Shown here: piece after piece, positions 1-7,835 of the stretch
Numbering within the stretch: position 1 is the stretch's first letter
Layout: each line of letters begins with the position of its first letter
From: Magnetococcales bacterium
GTDB taxonomy: Bacteria > Pseudomonadota > Magnetococcia > Magnetococcales > JADGCL01
DNA: 52,164 nt
Direction: 5' to 3'
Assembly (NCBI GenBank): GCA_015229005.1
Contig: JADGCL010000014.1
Coordinates: 1 to 52,164 of the forward strand
Translations under genes and position numbers: made by a program
The notes under the pieces: generated by a model
What the model was told of the DNA's origin: nothing
The model's input: only the letters and a program-made list of their open reading frames with translations
Database searches by the model: none

Positions 1-196
1 CTGGTTGATGGTGACCCATTACAATTTCTGTTGGCAGCCACGCACCCTGCGGCTCCCCCTCGGGGACCGGCGCTATCGCCACCGAACGCCTGCCATGGCG
101 GCCGGGTTGACGGACCACTCTTGGAGTGTGATGGAATTACTGTGCTTTCAGCTATTGGTATCTGGATGATTGTCAGGCCACCAAGATATTTCTAAA

Positions 197-272
197 TGGT
201 GGAGGTGATCGGGATCGAACCGACGACCCCCTGCTTGCAAAGCAGGCGCTCTCCCAACTGAGCTACACCCCC
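197..272 (-). tRNA. tRNA-Ala (anticodon TGC)
   Basis: Read on the minus strand, a 76-nt cloverleaf starts with GGGGGTGTAGCTC and ends with an encoded CCA (197-199). The anticodon loop reads TTTGCAA within a CTGC/GCAG stem, giving TGC, which decodes alanine. The T arm GGTTCGATCC is canonical. No 23S or 16S sequence is seen beside it, so it is not inside an intact rRNA operon. Its partner tRNA-Ile lies 2.7 kb upstream in the same orientation. Confidence 0.96.
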
Positions 273-403
273 AGGACAAAAAACAGCAAGCGAACGGGAA
301 GCGGAAACGAGGCAGGATGGTGGACCGAACGCTACGCCAAACGGAAAATTCTCCGACCGGTTCGACTCACAAAGAGGAGAATAATCCAATTCCCTCCGGG
401 CAA

Positions 404-1034
404 TCAATCGGAAAAAACATCCTCCACGGATTTGGCGTCCAGGATGCGATCCGACCAGATTTCAAGGAGTTCCATATCGGCGGCATTGACTTTGGCGGAC
501 ACCAGATCTGGAATCTCGCCGAGGCGGCAACGTATCATATGGAGCAGGATGCCTGACTCGCCTTCCGGACGTCCGCGCTGCGCTTCCCCTGGCCTCCCTG
601 CCTCAACCACCCCTGAACCCACTCTTCGGTGCGTGTCGCCAGCATCGTCTTGATCTCCAGAAGATCCTCGGTCACCCGAACACGTTCGTCCACGCCCAAG
701 CGGGTGGTGACCTGCCCCGCCAAGCCCGCCATGACCTTTTTGACCCCGGCGAAGTCGGGATGGTTCTCGAACCAGCCGATCAATTCGTCCAGCAGACCGG
801 ACAGGGTCGCGGGATCACGGCAATGCTCCAGGCGGAAAAGCATGGCCGATAGCGATGAACAGTTCTCCAGTTCCGCCGTTCGTCCCCCTCGGCATGAAAC
901 TTGGCGTTGACCCGTTCCATGCGGTCGAGGTCGAGGCGCTCCACCACTTTCGGGTCCACGAAGTGGCGCGGAAGATCGGCCACCATGGGTGGGTGGGAAA
1001 ACAGCTTATGGTGGGCGGCGTCATTGCTGCTCAT
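404..1034 (-). pseudogene. Rpn-family recombination-promoting nuclease / putative transposase, broken
   Basis: Three minus-strand reading frames in succession carry pieces of one Rpn (PD-(D/E)XK, YhgA-like) protein. 1034 to about 860 encodes the N-terminus, beginning MSSNDAAHHKLFSHPPMV and continuing through VERLDLDRMERVNAKF. 843 to about 600 encodes the helical middle (LLDELIGWFENHPDF, TEDLLEIKTMLATRTEEW). About 540 to 404 encodes the usual C-terminal end (EIWSDRILDAKSVEDVF). The three frames differ, so there are at least two frameshifts. Between the first and second pieces the catalytic nuclease core, normally more than 100 residues, is missing. Family members are about 300 residues; roughly 190 are left here. 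No function is expected. Family assignment is from remembered family sequence features. Confidence 0.72.
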
Positions 1035-1121
1035 GGGGGAAGCTTACCCAGCGCAGGAGTGCCTTGTCCATGATTGGACCACAACGGGAGTAAGGAGATG
1101 ATGAAACGCCAGCATATTCGT

Positions 1122-1150
1122 TTGACAGTATATACTGATTAACGTATATT
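1122..1150 (+). promoter_or_regulatory. Promoter and probable ArsR operator of the arsR operon
   Basis: TTGACA at 1122-1127 and TATATT at 1145-1150 are separated by 17 bases, a near-consensus sigma-70 promoter. The spacer contains the palindrome AGTATATACT (1127-1136), and ATATTCGYTT occurs twice (1114-1123 and 1146-1155). ArsR-type repressors bind AT-rich dyads overlapping the promoter, so autoregulation is likely. This is the most AT-rich stretch around and fits no coding sequence. Confidence 0.75.
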
Positions 1151-1174
1151 CGCTTAAACAGATGCGAGGTGACC

Positions 1175-1540
1175 ATGTTAACTCCCGAAATCCTGATGAA
1201 GTCTCTGGTGGACGAGACCCGGCTGCGGTGCGTGATGCTGCTGATGGCCGAGACGGAACTGTGCGTCTGCGAATTCGGCTATGCCCTGGGCGAGCCCCAG
1301 CCCAAAATCTCCCGCCACCTGGGAACGTTGCGCGAACACGGGGTGGTGCGGGACCGCCGGGCAGGACAGTGGGTGTACTACAGCCTTCACCCGGAGTTGC
1401 CCCCGTGGGCCGCGAGCATGATCCAGGCCGTTGCCCAGGGGCTGCAGGGATCGGAGACCCATCAGGGAGACCAGGAAAGATTGTGGACCATGCCGGATCG
1501 CCCCGGGCGCTGCCCGACCGGCGTCTGTGAAACAGCCTGA
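1175..1540 (+). CDS. arsR: ArsR/SmtB-family metalloid-responsive repressor
   Basis: A 121-residue winged-helix repressor. The recognition region LGEPQPKISRHLGTLREHGV matches the ArsR DNA-binding helix. ELCVCEFG carries the CVC motif which in classical ArsR proteins binds As(III) or Sb(III) and causes release from DNA. I chose ATG at 1175 because GAGG lies at 1167-1170 with good spacing; a GTG at 1169 is also in frame. It is the first gene of an operon with a permease and a thioredoxin-like protein, behind a strong promoter with a dyad. A C-terminal pair (RPGRCPTGVCE) supplies extra cysteines that may contribute to metalloid binding. Confidence 0.9.
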   Translation: MLTPEILMKSLVDETRLRCVMLLMAETELCVCEFGYALGEPQPKISRHLGTLREHGVVRDRRAGQWVYYSLHPELPPWAASMIQAVAQGLQGSETHQGDQERLWTMPDRPGRCPTGVCETA

Positions 1541-1555
1541 AACGAAAGGCGCGTC

Positions 1556-2521
1556 ATGTTGGAAATTTTCAGTGAGCTGGCGGACGCGGCGGTGTTCCAC
1601 GGACTGGGTCTGGCGTCCGGATCCGCCCTGGGCCAGGCGTTGCACTTCTTCGTGGAGGACACGAGCAAGATCTTCGTGTTGCTGGTGATCGTCGTCTTCG
1701 TCATGGGGCTGTTCCGCAGCCTGCTCTCGCCGGAAAAGGTCCGCACCCTGATCGGGGGCAAGTCCCACGGCGCGGGATATGTGCTGGCGGTGGTGCTGGG
1801 GGCGGTCACGCCGTTTTGTTCCTGCTCGTCGGTGCCGCTGTTCATCGGTTTTCTGGAAGGAGGCATCCCGGTCGGGGTGACCATGGCCTTCCTGATCACT
1901 TCACCGCTGGTCAACGAGGTCGCCGTGGTCATCCTGGGCGCGGTCATGGGCTGGAAGATGACCCTGGTGTACGTGGCCACCGGCATGGGGATCGGCATCC
2001 TGGGCGGCGCCCTCATCGACCGCCTCCACCTGGAACGCTGGGTCGAAGAGTACGTGTGGAAGCTGCGTCTGGGGCAGGCGGCTCTGGTCGGGGTGGACGG
2101 TTCGTGGCGCACCCGGGTCTCCTACGCCTGGGGAGAGGTTCGCGGCATCGTAGGTCGCCTCTGGCTTTATGTGCTCCTCGGCATCGCCATCGGTGCTGGC
2201 TTGCACGGGTATGTTCCCCAGGAACTCTTTCTTCGTTACGCCGCCGCCGACAATCCCTTCGCCGTTCCGGCGGCGGTGCTCATGGGGTTGCCGCTCTATT
2301 CCAACGCCACCGGCGTGATCCCAGTGGCCGAGGCCTTGATCGCCAAGGGTGTGCCCATGGGCACGGTGATCGCCTTCATGATGAGCGTGGTGGGGGTCTC
2401 GATCCCGGAGTTCGTCATGCTGCGCAAGGTGCTCAAGCCCAAGATGCTGCTGTTCTTTGGGGTGTACCTGACCCTTTCCTTCATTGTGATTGGTTACCTG
2501 CTCAACGCGATCTTCGCCTGA
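1556..2521 (+). CDS. ArsP-like permease (DUF318/UPF0718 family)
   Basis: A 321-residue integral membrane protein with about eight hydrophobic segments and a central soluble loop (around residues 160-200). The motif VTPFCSCSSVPLFIGFLEGG is the hallmark of the DUF318 permease family, which includes the methylarsenite efflux protein ArsP and the SO_0444-type transporters. The second half repeats the theme (GLPLYSNATGVIPV). It starts 15 bases after arsR and is followed 14 bases later by a thioredoxin-like gene, the common arrangement for this permease. Export of trivalent organoarsenicals or a related metalloid is inferred from family and context; the substrate cannot be read from the sequence. 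Confidence 0.85.
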   Translation: MLEIFSELADAAVFHGLGLASGSALGQALHFFVEDTSKIFVLLVIVVFVMGLFRSLLSPEKVRTLIGGKSHGAGYVLAVVLGAVTPFCSCSSVPLFIGFLEGGIPVGVTMAFLITSPLVNEVAVVILGAVMGWKMTLVYVATGMGIGILGGALIDRLHLERWVEEYVWKLRLGQAALVGVDGSWRTRVSYAWGEVRGIVGRLWLYVLLGIAIGAGLHGYVPQELFLRYAAADNPFAVPAAVLMGLPLYSNATGVIPVAEALIAKGVPMGTVIAFMMSVVGVSIPEFVMLRKVLKPKMLLFFGVYLTLSFIVIGYLLNAIFA

Positions 2522-2535
2522 TCCAGGAGAGTCTC

Positions 2536-2772
2536 ATGAAAACGTTCAAGGTGTTGGGGCCGGGCTGCAAAAACTGCCAGACCACGGCGAAGCTGATCGA
2601 GGAAAAGGCCCGGGCGTTGGGCATCGAAGCCCAGGTCGAAAAAGTGACCGATCTGGCCGAGATCCTGGGCCACGGGGTGATGTCCACCCCCGGCGTGGCG
2701 CTGGACGGCAAGGTGGTCCATGCCGGGGGCGTGCCCAGTGAGAGTCAGGTGGAGCAATGGTTGAGAACGTGA
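2536..2772 (+). CDS. Thioredoxin-fold small redox protein (redox-active disulfide protein 2 type)
   Basis: A 78-residue protein with a single thioredoxin-like fold. The N-terminal KVLGPGCKNCQTT has the CxxC redox motif (Cys11 and Cys14), and STPGVALDGKVV has the cis-proline (TPG) expected of the fold. Proteins of this size are regularly encoded after DUF318 permeases and are thought to hold or reduce the metalloid thiol adduct. The ATG at 2536 follows AGGAGAGT. It is the last intact gene of the arsR operon. Confidence 0.88.
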   Translation: MKTFKVLGPGCKNCQTTAKLIEEKARALGIEAQVEKVTDLAEILGHGVMSTPGVALDGKVVHAGGVPSESQVEQWLRT

Positions 2773-2802
2773 TTACGTCCCGGTGGCCTTGAAGGAGGTT
2801 CC

Positions 2803-2922
2803 ATGTCCGATCCGCTCTTCAACGTGCTGTTTCTCTGCACCCACAACTCGGGAGTCCGGCGGGGGACCAGGTTCATTTTCAAACCACCCGTGCCAACTAT
2901 TGGAAACATTGGAGCTTTTTAA
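2803..2922 (+). pseudogene. arsC: Truncated arsenate reductase (LMW phosphatase-type ArsC) 5' fragment
   Basis: After a clear AAGGAGG site (2791-2797), ATG at 2803 opens MSDPLFNVLFLCTHNS, the N-terminus of thioredoxin-coupled ArsC with its catalytic-loop cysteine (Cys12). ArsC normally goes on with ARS and about 120 more residues. Here, after Ser16, the frame turns into unrelated sequence (GVRRGTRFIFKPP) and stops at 2922. A deletion or insertion joined the fifth part of arsC to sequence next to the tRNA-Ile terminator. A 39-residue peptide may still be translated but cannot be an arsenate reductase. Confidence 0.82.
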
Positions 2923-2929
2923 TGCGAAA

Positions 2930-2955
2930 AGGCCGCCCCGAAGGACGGCCTCTTT
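2930..2955 (-). terminator. Rho-independent terminator, tRNA-Ile
   Basis: AGGCCGCCC (2930-2938) pairs with GGACGGCCT (2943-2951) around a CGAA loop, with one mismatch. On the minus strand the stem is followed by TTTT, directly downstream of tRNA-Ile. The plus side also has CTCTTT, so it may act both ways. Confidence 0.75.
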
Positions 2956-2982
2956 AGCGGAGAAAACAAAGCAAAAACAAAA

Positions 2983-3059
<77 letters not shown>

Positions 3060-3070
3060 CCGAACCGCAG

Positions 3071-3100
3071 ATTCTAGGCGAACCGGCCAATCCTGGTCAA
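3071..3100 (-). promoter_or_regulatory. Promoter of tRNA-Ile
   Basis: On the minus strand TTGACC (3100-3095) and TAGAAT (3076-3071) are spaced 18 bases apart. The -10 box ends 11 bases before the first tRNA base, so transcription would start just upstream of the mature 5' end. Confidence 0.7.
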
Positions 3101-3124
3101 GGCGTTCCGATATTCATCAAGCCG

Positions 3125-3745
3125 CTATGGCAGGAAATCCGAGGGATCACCGGCACCGTGGCGAATGACCCGAGGAACACCCTCGGTCAGATCAACCATG
3201 GTCGAGGGCTGATCCGCCAGGGGACCGCCATCGATGACGAGATCGACCCGATCCACCATCACCTCACGAATCGTCTCGGGATCGCTCATGATCCCCTCTT
3301 CTCCAGGCAACTGCAGGGAGGTCGAGAGAAGCGGTTCGCCGCACGCCCGCAGCAGGGCAAGACAAATGGGGTGGTCCGGGATCCTGAGACCGATCGTCCG
3401 GCGTTTGGGCAGAATCGACTTGGGCACCTCGCGACTGGCGGGAAGGATAAAGGTATAGGGACCGGGCAGATACCGCTTCAAAATCCGATAGGTGGCGTTG
3501 TCGACCCGCGCCAGCAGCGAAATCCCCGCAAGATCCGCGCACAGAAGGGAAAACTGATGTGTCGGCGGCAGTCTCTTGATCTGGATGATCCGCTCGACAC
3601 CCTGGCGATTGGAAATGAGACACCCCAGGCCATAGGTCGTATCGGTCGGATAGACCAGAATCCCACCTTCCGCCAGGATGGCAGCCGCCTGGTCGATCAA
3701 CCGCTGCTGCGGATTGAGCGGGTGGATGGCCAAAAACCTTCCCAT
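3125..3745 (-). CDS. L-threonylcarbamoyladenylate synthase family protein (TsaC/YciO/Sua5)
   Basis: A 206-residue single-domain YrdC-fold protein. ILVYPTDTTYGLGC (about residues 29-42) and the basic IIQIKRLPP segment form the ATP/carbonate-binding region of this family. The family makes threonylcarbamoyl-AMP from threonine, bicarbonate and ATP for the t6A modification at position 37 of ANN-decoding tRNAs. The LLSTSLQLPGEEG segment resembles the YciO branch, whose physiological role is less certain than TsaC, so no symbol is given. It is divergent from ilvD and lies just upstream of tRNA-Ile, which is itself an ANN-decoding tRNA; the adjacency may be chance. Confidence 0.85.
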   Translation of the reverse strand: MGRFLAIHPLNPQQRLIDQAAAILAEGGILVYPTDTTYGLGCLISNRQGVERIIQIKRLPPTHQFSLLCADLAGISLLARVDNATYRILKRYLPGPYTFILPASREVPKSILPKRRTIGLRIPDHPICLALLRACGEPLLSTSLQLPGEEGIMSDPETIREVMVDRVDLVIDGGPLADQPSTMVDLTEGVPRVIRHGAGDPSDFLP

Positions 3746-3904
3746 ACGCGGATCCCTTGCCTCGACAGAAGATTGCTACCATGATCCCGATCGTTCGCGC
3801 GGGCAGGACGCTGCCCATGCAATGCAATGCGCAATCGGCCATTATCCTCGAACCGGGCCGGATTGGCAAACCCCGCTTCCCACCTGCCGTCAATGGAGAT
3901 CGCC

Positions 3905-5767
3905 ATGCCCCCCTATCGCTCCCGGACCTCGACCCATGGTCGCAACATGGCCGGCGCCCGAGCCCTGTGGCGCGCCACCGGTGTCCGCGAAGAGGATTTC
4001 GGCAAACCCATCGTCGCCGTCGCCAACTCCTTCACCCAATTCGTCCCGGGTCATGTCCACCTCAAGGAGATCGGGCAGTTGGTGGTCAAGGAAGTGGAGG
4101 CCGCGGGCGCCATCGCCAAGGAGTTCAACACCATCGCCATCGACGATGGCATCGCCATGGGCCACGGAGGCATGCTCTACTCTCTCCCCTCCCGCGAGCT
4201 TATCGCCGACAGCGTCGAGTTCATGGTCAATGCCCACACCGCCGACGCCCTGGTCTGCATCTCCAATTGCGACAAGATCACCCCTGGCATGCTGATGGCG
4301 GCGCTCCGTCTCAACATCCCGGCAATCTTCGTCTCCGGCGGCCCCATGGAGGCCGGCAAGGCCCGGCTCCCGGGGCGTCCGGAAGGCAAACTCGACCTCA
4401 TCGATTCCATGATCGCCGCCGGCGACCAGAGCGTCAGCGAGGCCGATCTCGACCGTATCGAGCGCAGCGCCTGCCCAACCTGCGGCTCCTGCTCCGGCCT
4501 CTTCACAGCCAATTCCATGAATTGCCTCATGGAGGCCCTGGGACTCGCCCTCCCGGGGAACGGAACCCTGCTTGCCACCCACGCCGACCGCAGGTCCCTC
4601 TTCCTGGAAGCGGCGCGACGCATCGTCGACCTGACCAAACGCTACTACGAGAACGGCGACGAGAGCGTTTTGCCACGTCGGATCGCCTCCTTCAAGGCCT
4701 TCGAAAACGCCATGACACTTGACATCGCCATGGGTGGCTCGACCAACACCGTCCTCCACCTCCTGGCCGCAGCCCATGAGGCGGGCGTCGCTTTCACCAT
4801 GGCGGACATCGACCGGCTTTCCCGTCGCGTCCCCTGTCTGTGCAAGGTGGCCCCTTCCACGGATCGCTATCATGTGGAGGATGTCCATCGGGCGGGAGGT
4901 ATCCCCGCCATTCTTGGTGAACTGGACCGCGCCGGTCTCCTCAATCGCGCATGCCCGACCGTCCACAGCGCCACCCTCGCCGAGGCCCTGGACATGTTCG
5001 ATGTCATGAGTCCCCGGGTGCCCCCAGAGACGATACAACGCTTTCTTGCGGCCCCGGGCGGTATCCCCACCACTGTGGCCTTCAGCCAGTCGAAACGCTG
5101 GGAAAGCCTCGATCAGGATCGCCATCAAGGGTGTATCCGCGACCTGGAACACGCCTACTCACGCGACGGCGGTCTTGCCGTCCTCTTCGGTAATATCGCC
5201 GAAGAGGGGTGCATCGTCAAAACCGCCGGGGTCGATGCCTCGATCCTCACCTTCACCGGACCGGCGCGTCTCTTCTCCAGTCAGGAGGCGGCCTGCGAGG
5301 CCATCCTCAGTGACCGGATCCACCCGGGGGATGTGGTCATCATCCGCTACGAGGGCCCCAAGGGCGGGCCAGGCATGCAGGAGATGCTCTATCCAACGAG
5401 TTTCCTGAAATCGAAAAACCTCGGCAAACTCTGTGCCCTGGTGACGGACGGTCGATTCTCCGGCGGGACCTCCGGACTCTCCATCGGGCACCTCTCCCCG
5501 GAGGCGGCCGAGGGGGGCAATATCGCCTTGGTGGAGGAAGGAGACACCATCGTCATCGACATCCCCAATCGGAGCATCCGAGTGGAGGTGGGAGACGAAG
5601 AACTTGCGAAACGCCGCGAGCGTTGCCTCGCCCTGGCGGTGAATGCCTTCCGCCCGCAAGATCGGCAACGTGAGGTCTCCCCCGCCCTCAGGGCCTATGC
5701 GGCCATGACCACCTCCGCCTCCCGCGGGGCCGTGCGCGACATCACCAAGTGGGAAAGGGTCTCCTGA
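3905..5767 (+). CDS. ilvD: Dihydroxy-acid dehydratase
   Basis: A 620-residue enzyme converting 2,3-dihydroxyisovalerate and 2,3-dihydroxy-3-methylvalerate to the 2-oxo acids in valine and isoleucine synthesis. The N-terminus [20 protein letters not shown] matches Escherichia coli IlvD. Fe-S ligands are seen in [12 protein letters not shown] and [18 protein letters not shown], and the C-terminal [15 protein letters not shown] is the conserved domain-2 motif. Length is that of the bacterial long form. I moved the start to ATG 3905, after GGAG at 3896-3899, because the upstream extension has no family similarity. The branched-chain aminotransferase ilvE lies 24 kb away, so the pathway is not one operon. 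Confidence 0.97.
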   Translation: MPPYRSRTSTHGRNMAGARALWRATGVREEDFGKPIVAVANSFTQFVPGHVHLKEIGQLVVKEVEAAGAIAKEFNTIAIDDGIAMGHGGMLYSLPSRELIADSVEFMVNAHTADALVCISNCDKITPGMLMAALRLNIPAIFVSGGPMEAGKARLPGRPEGKLDLIDSMIAAGDQSVSEADLDRIERSACPTCGSCSGLFTANSMNCLMEALGLALPGNGTLLATHADRRSLFLEAARRIVDLTKRYYENGDESVLPRRIASFKAFENAMTLDIAMGGSTNTVLHLLAAAHEAGVAFTMADIDRLSRRVPCLCKVAPSTDRYHVEDVHRAGGIPAILGELDRAGLLNRACPTVHSATLAEALDMFDVMSPRVPPETIQRFLAAPGGIPTTVAFSQSKRWESLDQDRHQGCIRDLEHAYSRDGGLAVLFGNIAEEGCIVKTAGVDASILTFTGPARLFSSQEAACEAILSDRIHPGDVVIIRYEGPKGGPGMQEMLYPTSFLKSKNLGKLCALVTDGRFSGGTSGLSIGHLSPEAAEGGNIALVEEGDTIVIDIPNRSIRVEVGDEELAKRRERCLALAVNAFRPQDRQREVSPALRAYAAMTTSASRGAVRDITKWERVS

Positions 5768-5861
5768 CGGGGAAAAGGGCCTCCCGACAGGGATCTGATG
5801 TGGTCCGCCAGAGATCACCAATGGGTTGGGGAGCGTTCCGGAAAGATGCGGTCGCCGCCGC

Positions 5862-6782
5862 TCAGCCGACCTTGGGGAGGGGCCAGATCTTCTGCCACCA
5901 GGGTTCCTCTCCCTCCGATCGTTGCCAGCGACCGGCGAGTGGGGCAAAACCCTGGGAATCGCGCACGAGGCCGTTGAGAAATCCCCAGGCAGCATAATAC
6001 GATAACCCTATACGATAATAGGCCCCGCTCAGGCTGTAGTAGTAGGCCGCATCCTCGGGATTCAACGCCACCGCCCTCTCGAAATCGGTCACCGCCGACC
6101 CAAGATCTTCAACCGCTATCAACACCAGGCCACGCCGATGGAAGGCGTCGGCCTGTTTGGGGTCCAACTTGATGGCTGCATCGTAATCCTTGATCGCCAG
6201 CCAATACCGCTTTCGTGACTCGTACCACCGGGCCCGAGCCAGAAAGTTCTTTGCCTCTCCCGGATTGGCAACGATCGCCTGGTCGATGATCGCAAATACC
6301 GTGTCCCGCTCTTCAGCACTGGCAGGCTCGGTGGTCGCAGCGGCAGGGCCGGAACTCAACGCAGCCGGGGCGGACACCGTGGTCGGAATGGATACCGCCG
6401 CCGGGGTGGGCTTCGCCGCAGAAGTGGCCTTCGGGTCCTCCCCTTTTCGGAAGGGGAGCGGTCCTTCCTGCGATGGTGTCGGCACTGGCGGGTCCGACGA
6501 GGGAGTAGACTCGGCTGCCGACCCGTCGACCGCCATCCGGCGCAGGGATCGTTCCAATGTCAGGACCCGATATCCCCCAACCGGAAGACCCTCCACCCGT
6601 GCATGACGGAAATCGATCCCCTTTTTCAGAGTCTCGAACAAAAGACGATCCCGAACCAGGTTCGCCTCGGGGTGGGCCAGGACAGGGCGAAACAGGGACC
6701 CGTTTCCCGGAGAGGGAATCGCGGCCACCCCAAAAAACGCCGCGAGAAGAAGTATCGATCCGGTTTGCTCAATAGCGCGCAT
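5862..6782 (-). CDS. Secreted TPR-repeat protein, unknown function
   Basis: A 306-residue protein. A signal-peptide-like hydrophobic stretch spans residues 9-22. The middle (about 85-160) is low-complexity, rich in Pro, Ala, Ser and Thr. The C-terminal half holds three or four tetratricopeptide repeats (NFLARARWYESRKRYWLAIKDYD, ADAFHRRGLVLIAVEDLGSA and following, each given here as partial landmarks by position 165-265). It ends in a Trp-rich tail (EEPWWQKIWPLP). Its start overlaps the stop of the upstream membrane protein by 14 bases, so the two are translationally coupled and probably act together in the envelope. No specific function is recognised. Confidence 0.75.
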   Translation of the reverse strand: MRAIEQTGSILLLAAFFGVAAIPSPGNGSLFRPVLAHPEANLVRDRLLFETLKKGIDFRHARVEGLPVGGYRVLTLERSLRRMAVDGSAAESTPSSDPPVPTPSQEGPLPFRKGEDPKATSAAKPTPAAVSIPTTVSAPAALSSGPAAATTEPASAEERDTVFAIIDQAIVANPGEAKNFLARARWYESRKRYWLAIKDYDAAIKLDPKQADAFHRRGLVLIAVEDLGSAVTDFERAVALNPEDAAYYYSLSGAYYRIGLSYYAAWGFLNGLVRDSQGFAPLAGRWQRSEGEEPWWQKIWPLPKVG

Positions 6783-7674
6783 AGAGAATGATCGTCACGA
6801 GGAGAATCGAGAGCATCGCAGCGTAGAGAATGAACTCCATGATGCCGATCACCGAGAGGAGATAAGCACTCCCGTTTCTCCAGTCGATGAACCGCGAGAG
6901 CGCATCATGCACCCTCTTGCCGATGAAACAGGAGCCAACAAGCAGAACGAATATGGCCAGCGGCACGAACATGCTGGAAAGAGCGGCGAGAACTGTGGAA
7001 GAGGTGAGCATCGCCTGATCGGAGGAGACGATGGTATAGAGAAGGAAGGGAATCAGAAGCCCACCCAATCCCCCCTTCTCCAGGAAGGGGTGGAGATCGA
7101 TCCCTTTGGTCAGGGCGAGCAGCAACGGCACCAGGGCCGGTGACAACGCCAGAAGAACCCCGGCAGCAACTCCCAGGCCGTGGCCCAGAAGAAATCCCGA
7201 CAGACCGAGCCTCCCTCGACTGGCCAGATTCAGGAGGTGCCTGGTCACCCCAATAACGACAAAATCCCCCAGGAACTTTCCCGCCGAATAGACCAGGAAG
7301 CTCAACCAAAGGACCCGGAGCATGCGCGGCTCCCATGGAGGCATCTCCGGAGGGACAAAACCCAGCACCATGAGCAGGGCAAGCAAACTCCCACCCAGAC
7401 TCCAGGCCAAGGTCACCCCCAGGCTTCTCCAGGAGAACAGGCGGCTGATCCGGGTCCGGGTTCCGCCGAAGAGGCCGTCGAAAAACGCCCGGAAGGCGCG
7501 CACCGGCCAAAGAAACCAGTCCGCGACCCGACCGGCGAGGTCCGCTGAAGAATCCCCTTCGGTCCTGGGACGATACTGAACGAGAAACAGGACGAAGTGG
7601 GCCGCCATGAGCGTCACACTGGAGACGGCCACCGCAAGGTGGCAAAGGGACTCGATGCTCTTCAGCAGTTCCAT
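6769..7674 (-). CDS. Polytopic membrane protein, unknown function
   Basis: A 301-residue protein with about six to seven hydrophobic segments: one near residues 8-26 (LAVAVSSVTLMAAHFVLFLV), a pair near 90-140, two long ones near 160-200 (including GVAAGVLLALSPALVPLLLA), one near 235-255 and one at the C-terminus. A positively charged cytoplasmic-type loop follows the first segment. ATG 7674 is preferred over an upstream TTG. It overlaps the TPR gene by 14 bases, making a two-gene operon. I do not recognise a family. Confidence 0.7.
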   Translation of the reverse strand: MELLKSIESLCHLAVAVSSVTLMAAHFVLFLVQYRPRTEGDSSADLAGRVADWFLWPVRAFRAFFDGLFGGTRTRISRLFSWRSLGVTLAWSLGGSLLALLMVLGFVPPEMPPWEPRMLRVLWLSFLVYSAGKFLGDFVVIGVTRHLLNLASRGRLGLSGFLLGHGLGVAAGVLLALSPALVPLLLALTKGIDLHPFLEKGGLGGLLIPFLLYTIVSSDQAMLTSSTVLAALSSMFVPLAIFVLLVGSCFIGKRVHDALSRFIDWRNGSAYLLSVIGIMEFILYAAMLSILLVTIILYARY

Positions 7675-7835
7675 GAGGCACGACCACTCCCAAACCGCCA
7701 ATCGACAGGGATGTCACCCCTGACCGGCAAGAATGGCAAGCAAAAATCGTGCAATATATCGAGGATGAAACGACCCCCCCCCGCCGGCAATCCGTCACCG
7801 ACGGCAGAAAACCGGGAGACGGCGCCGGGATCGGC

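Noticed and set aside
1-196. Start of a 23S rRNA gene after tRNA-Ala
   Set aside because: No recognisable 23S sequence on the minus strand, and no 16S sequence upstream of tRNA-Ile; I see no feature in 1-196.
1816-2772. Fusion of a 240-residue Arg/Gly-rich protein to the thioredoxin-like protein
   Set aside because: The upstream part is an out-of-frame reading of the permease; the thioredoxin-like gene has its own start at 2536.
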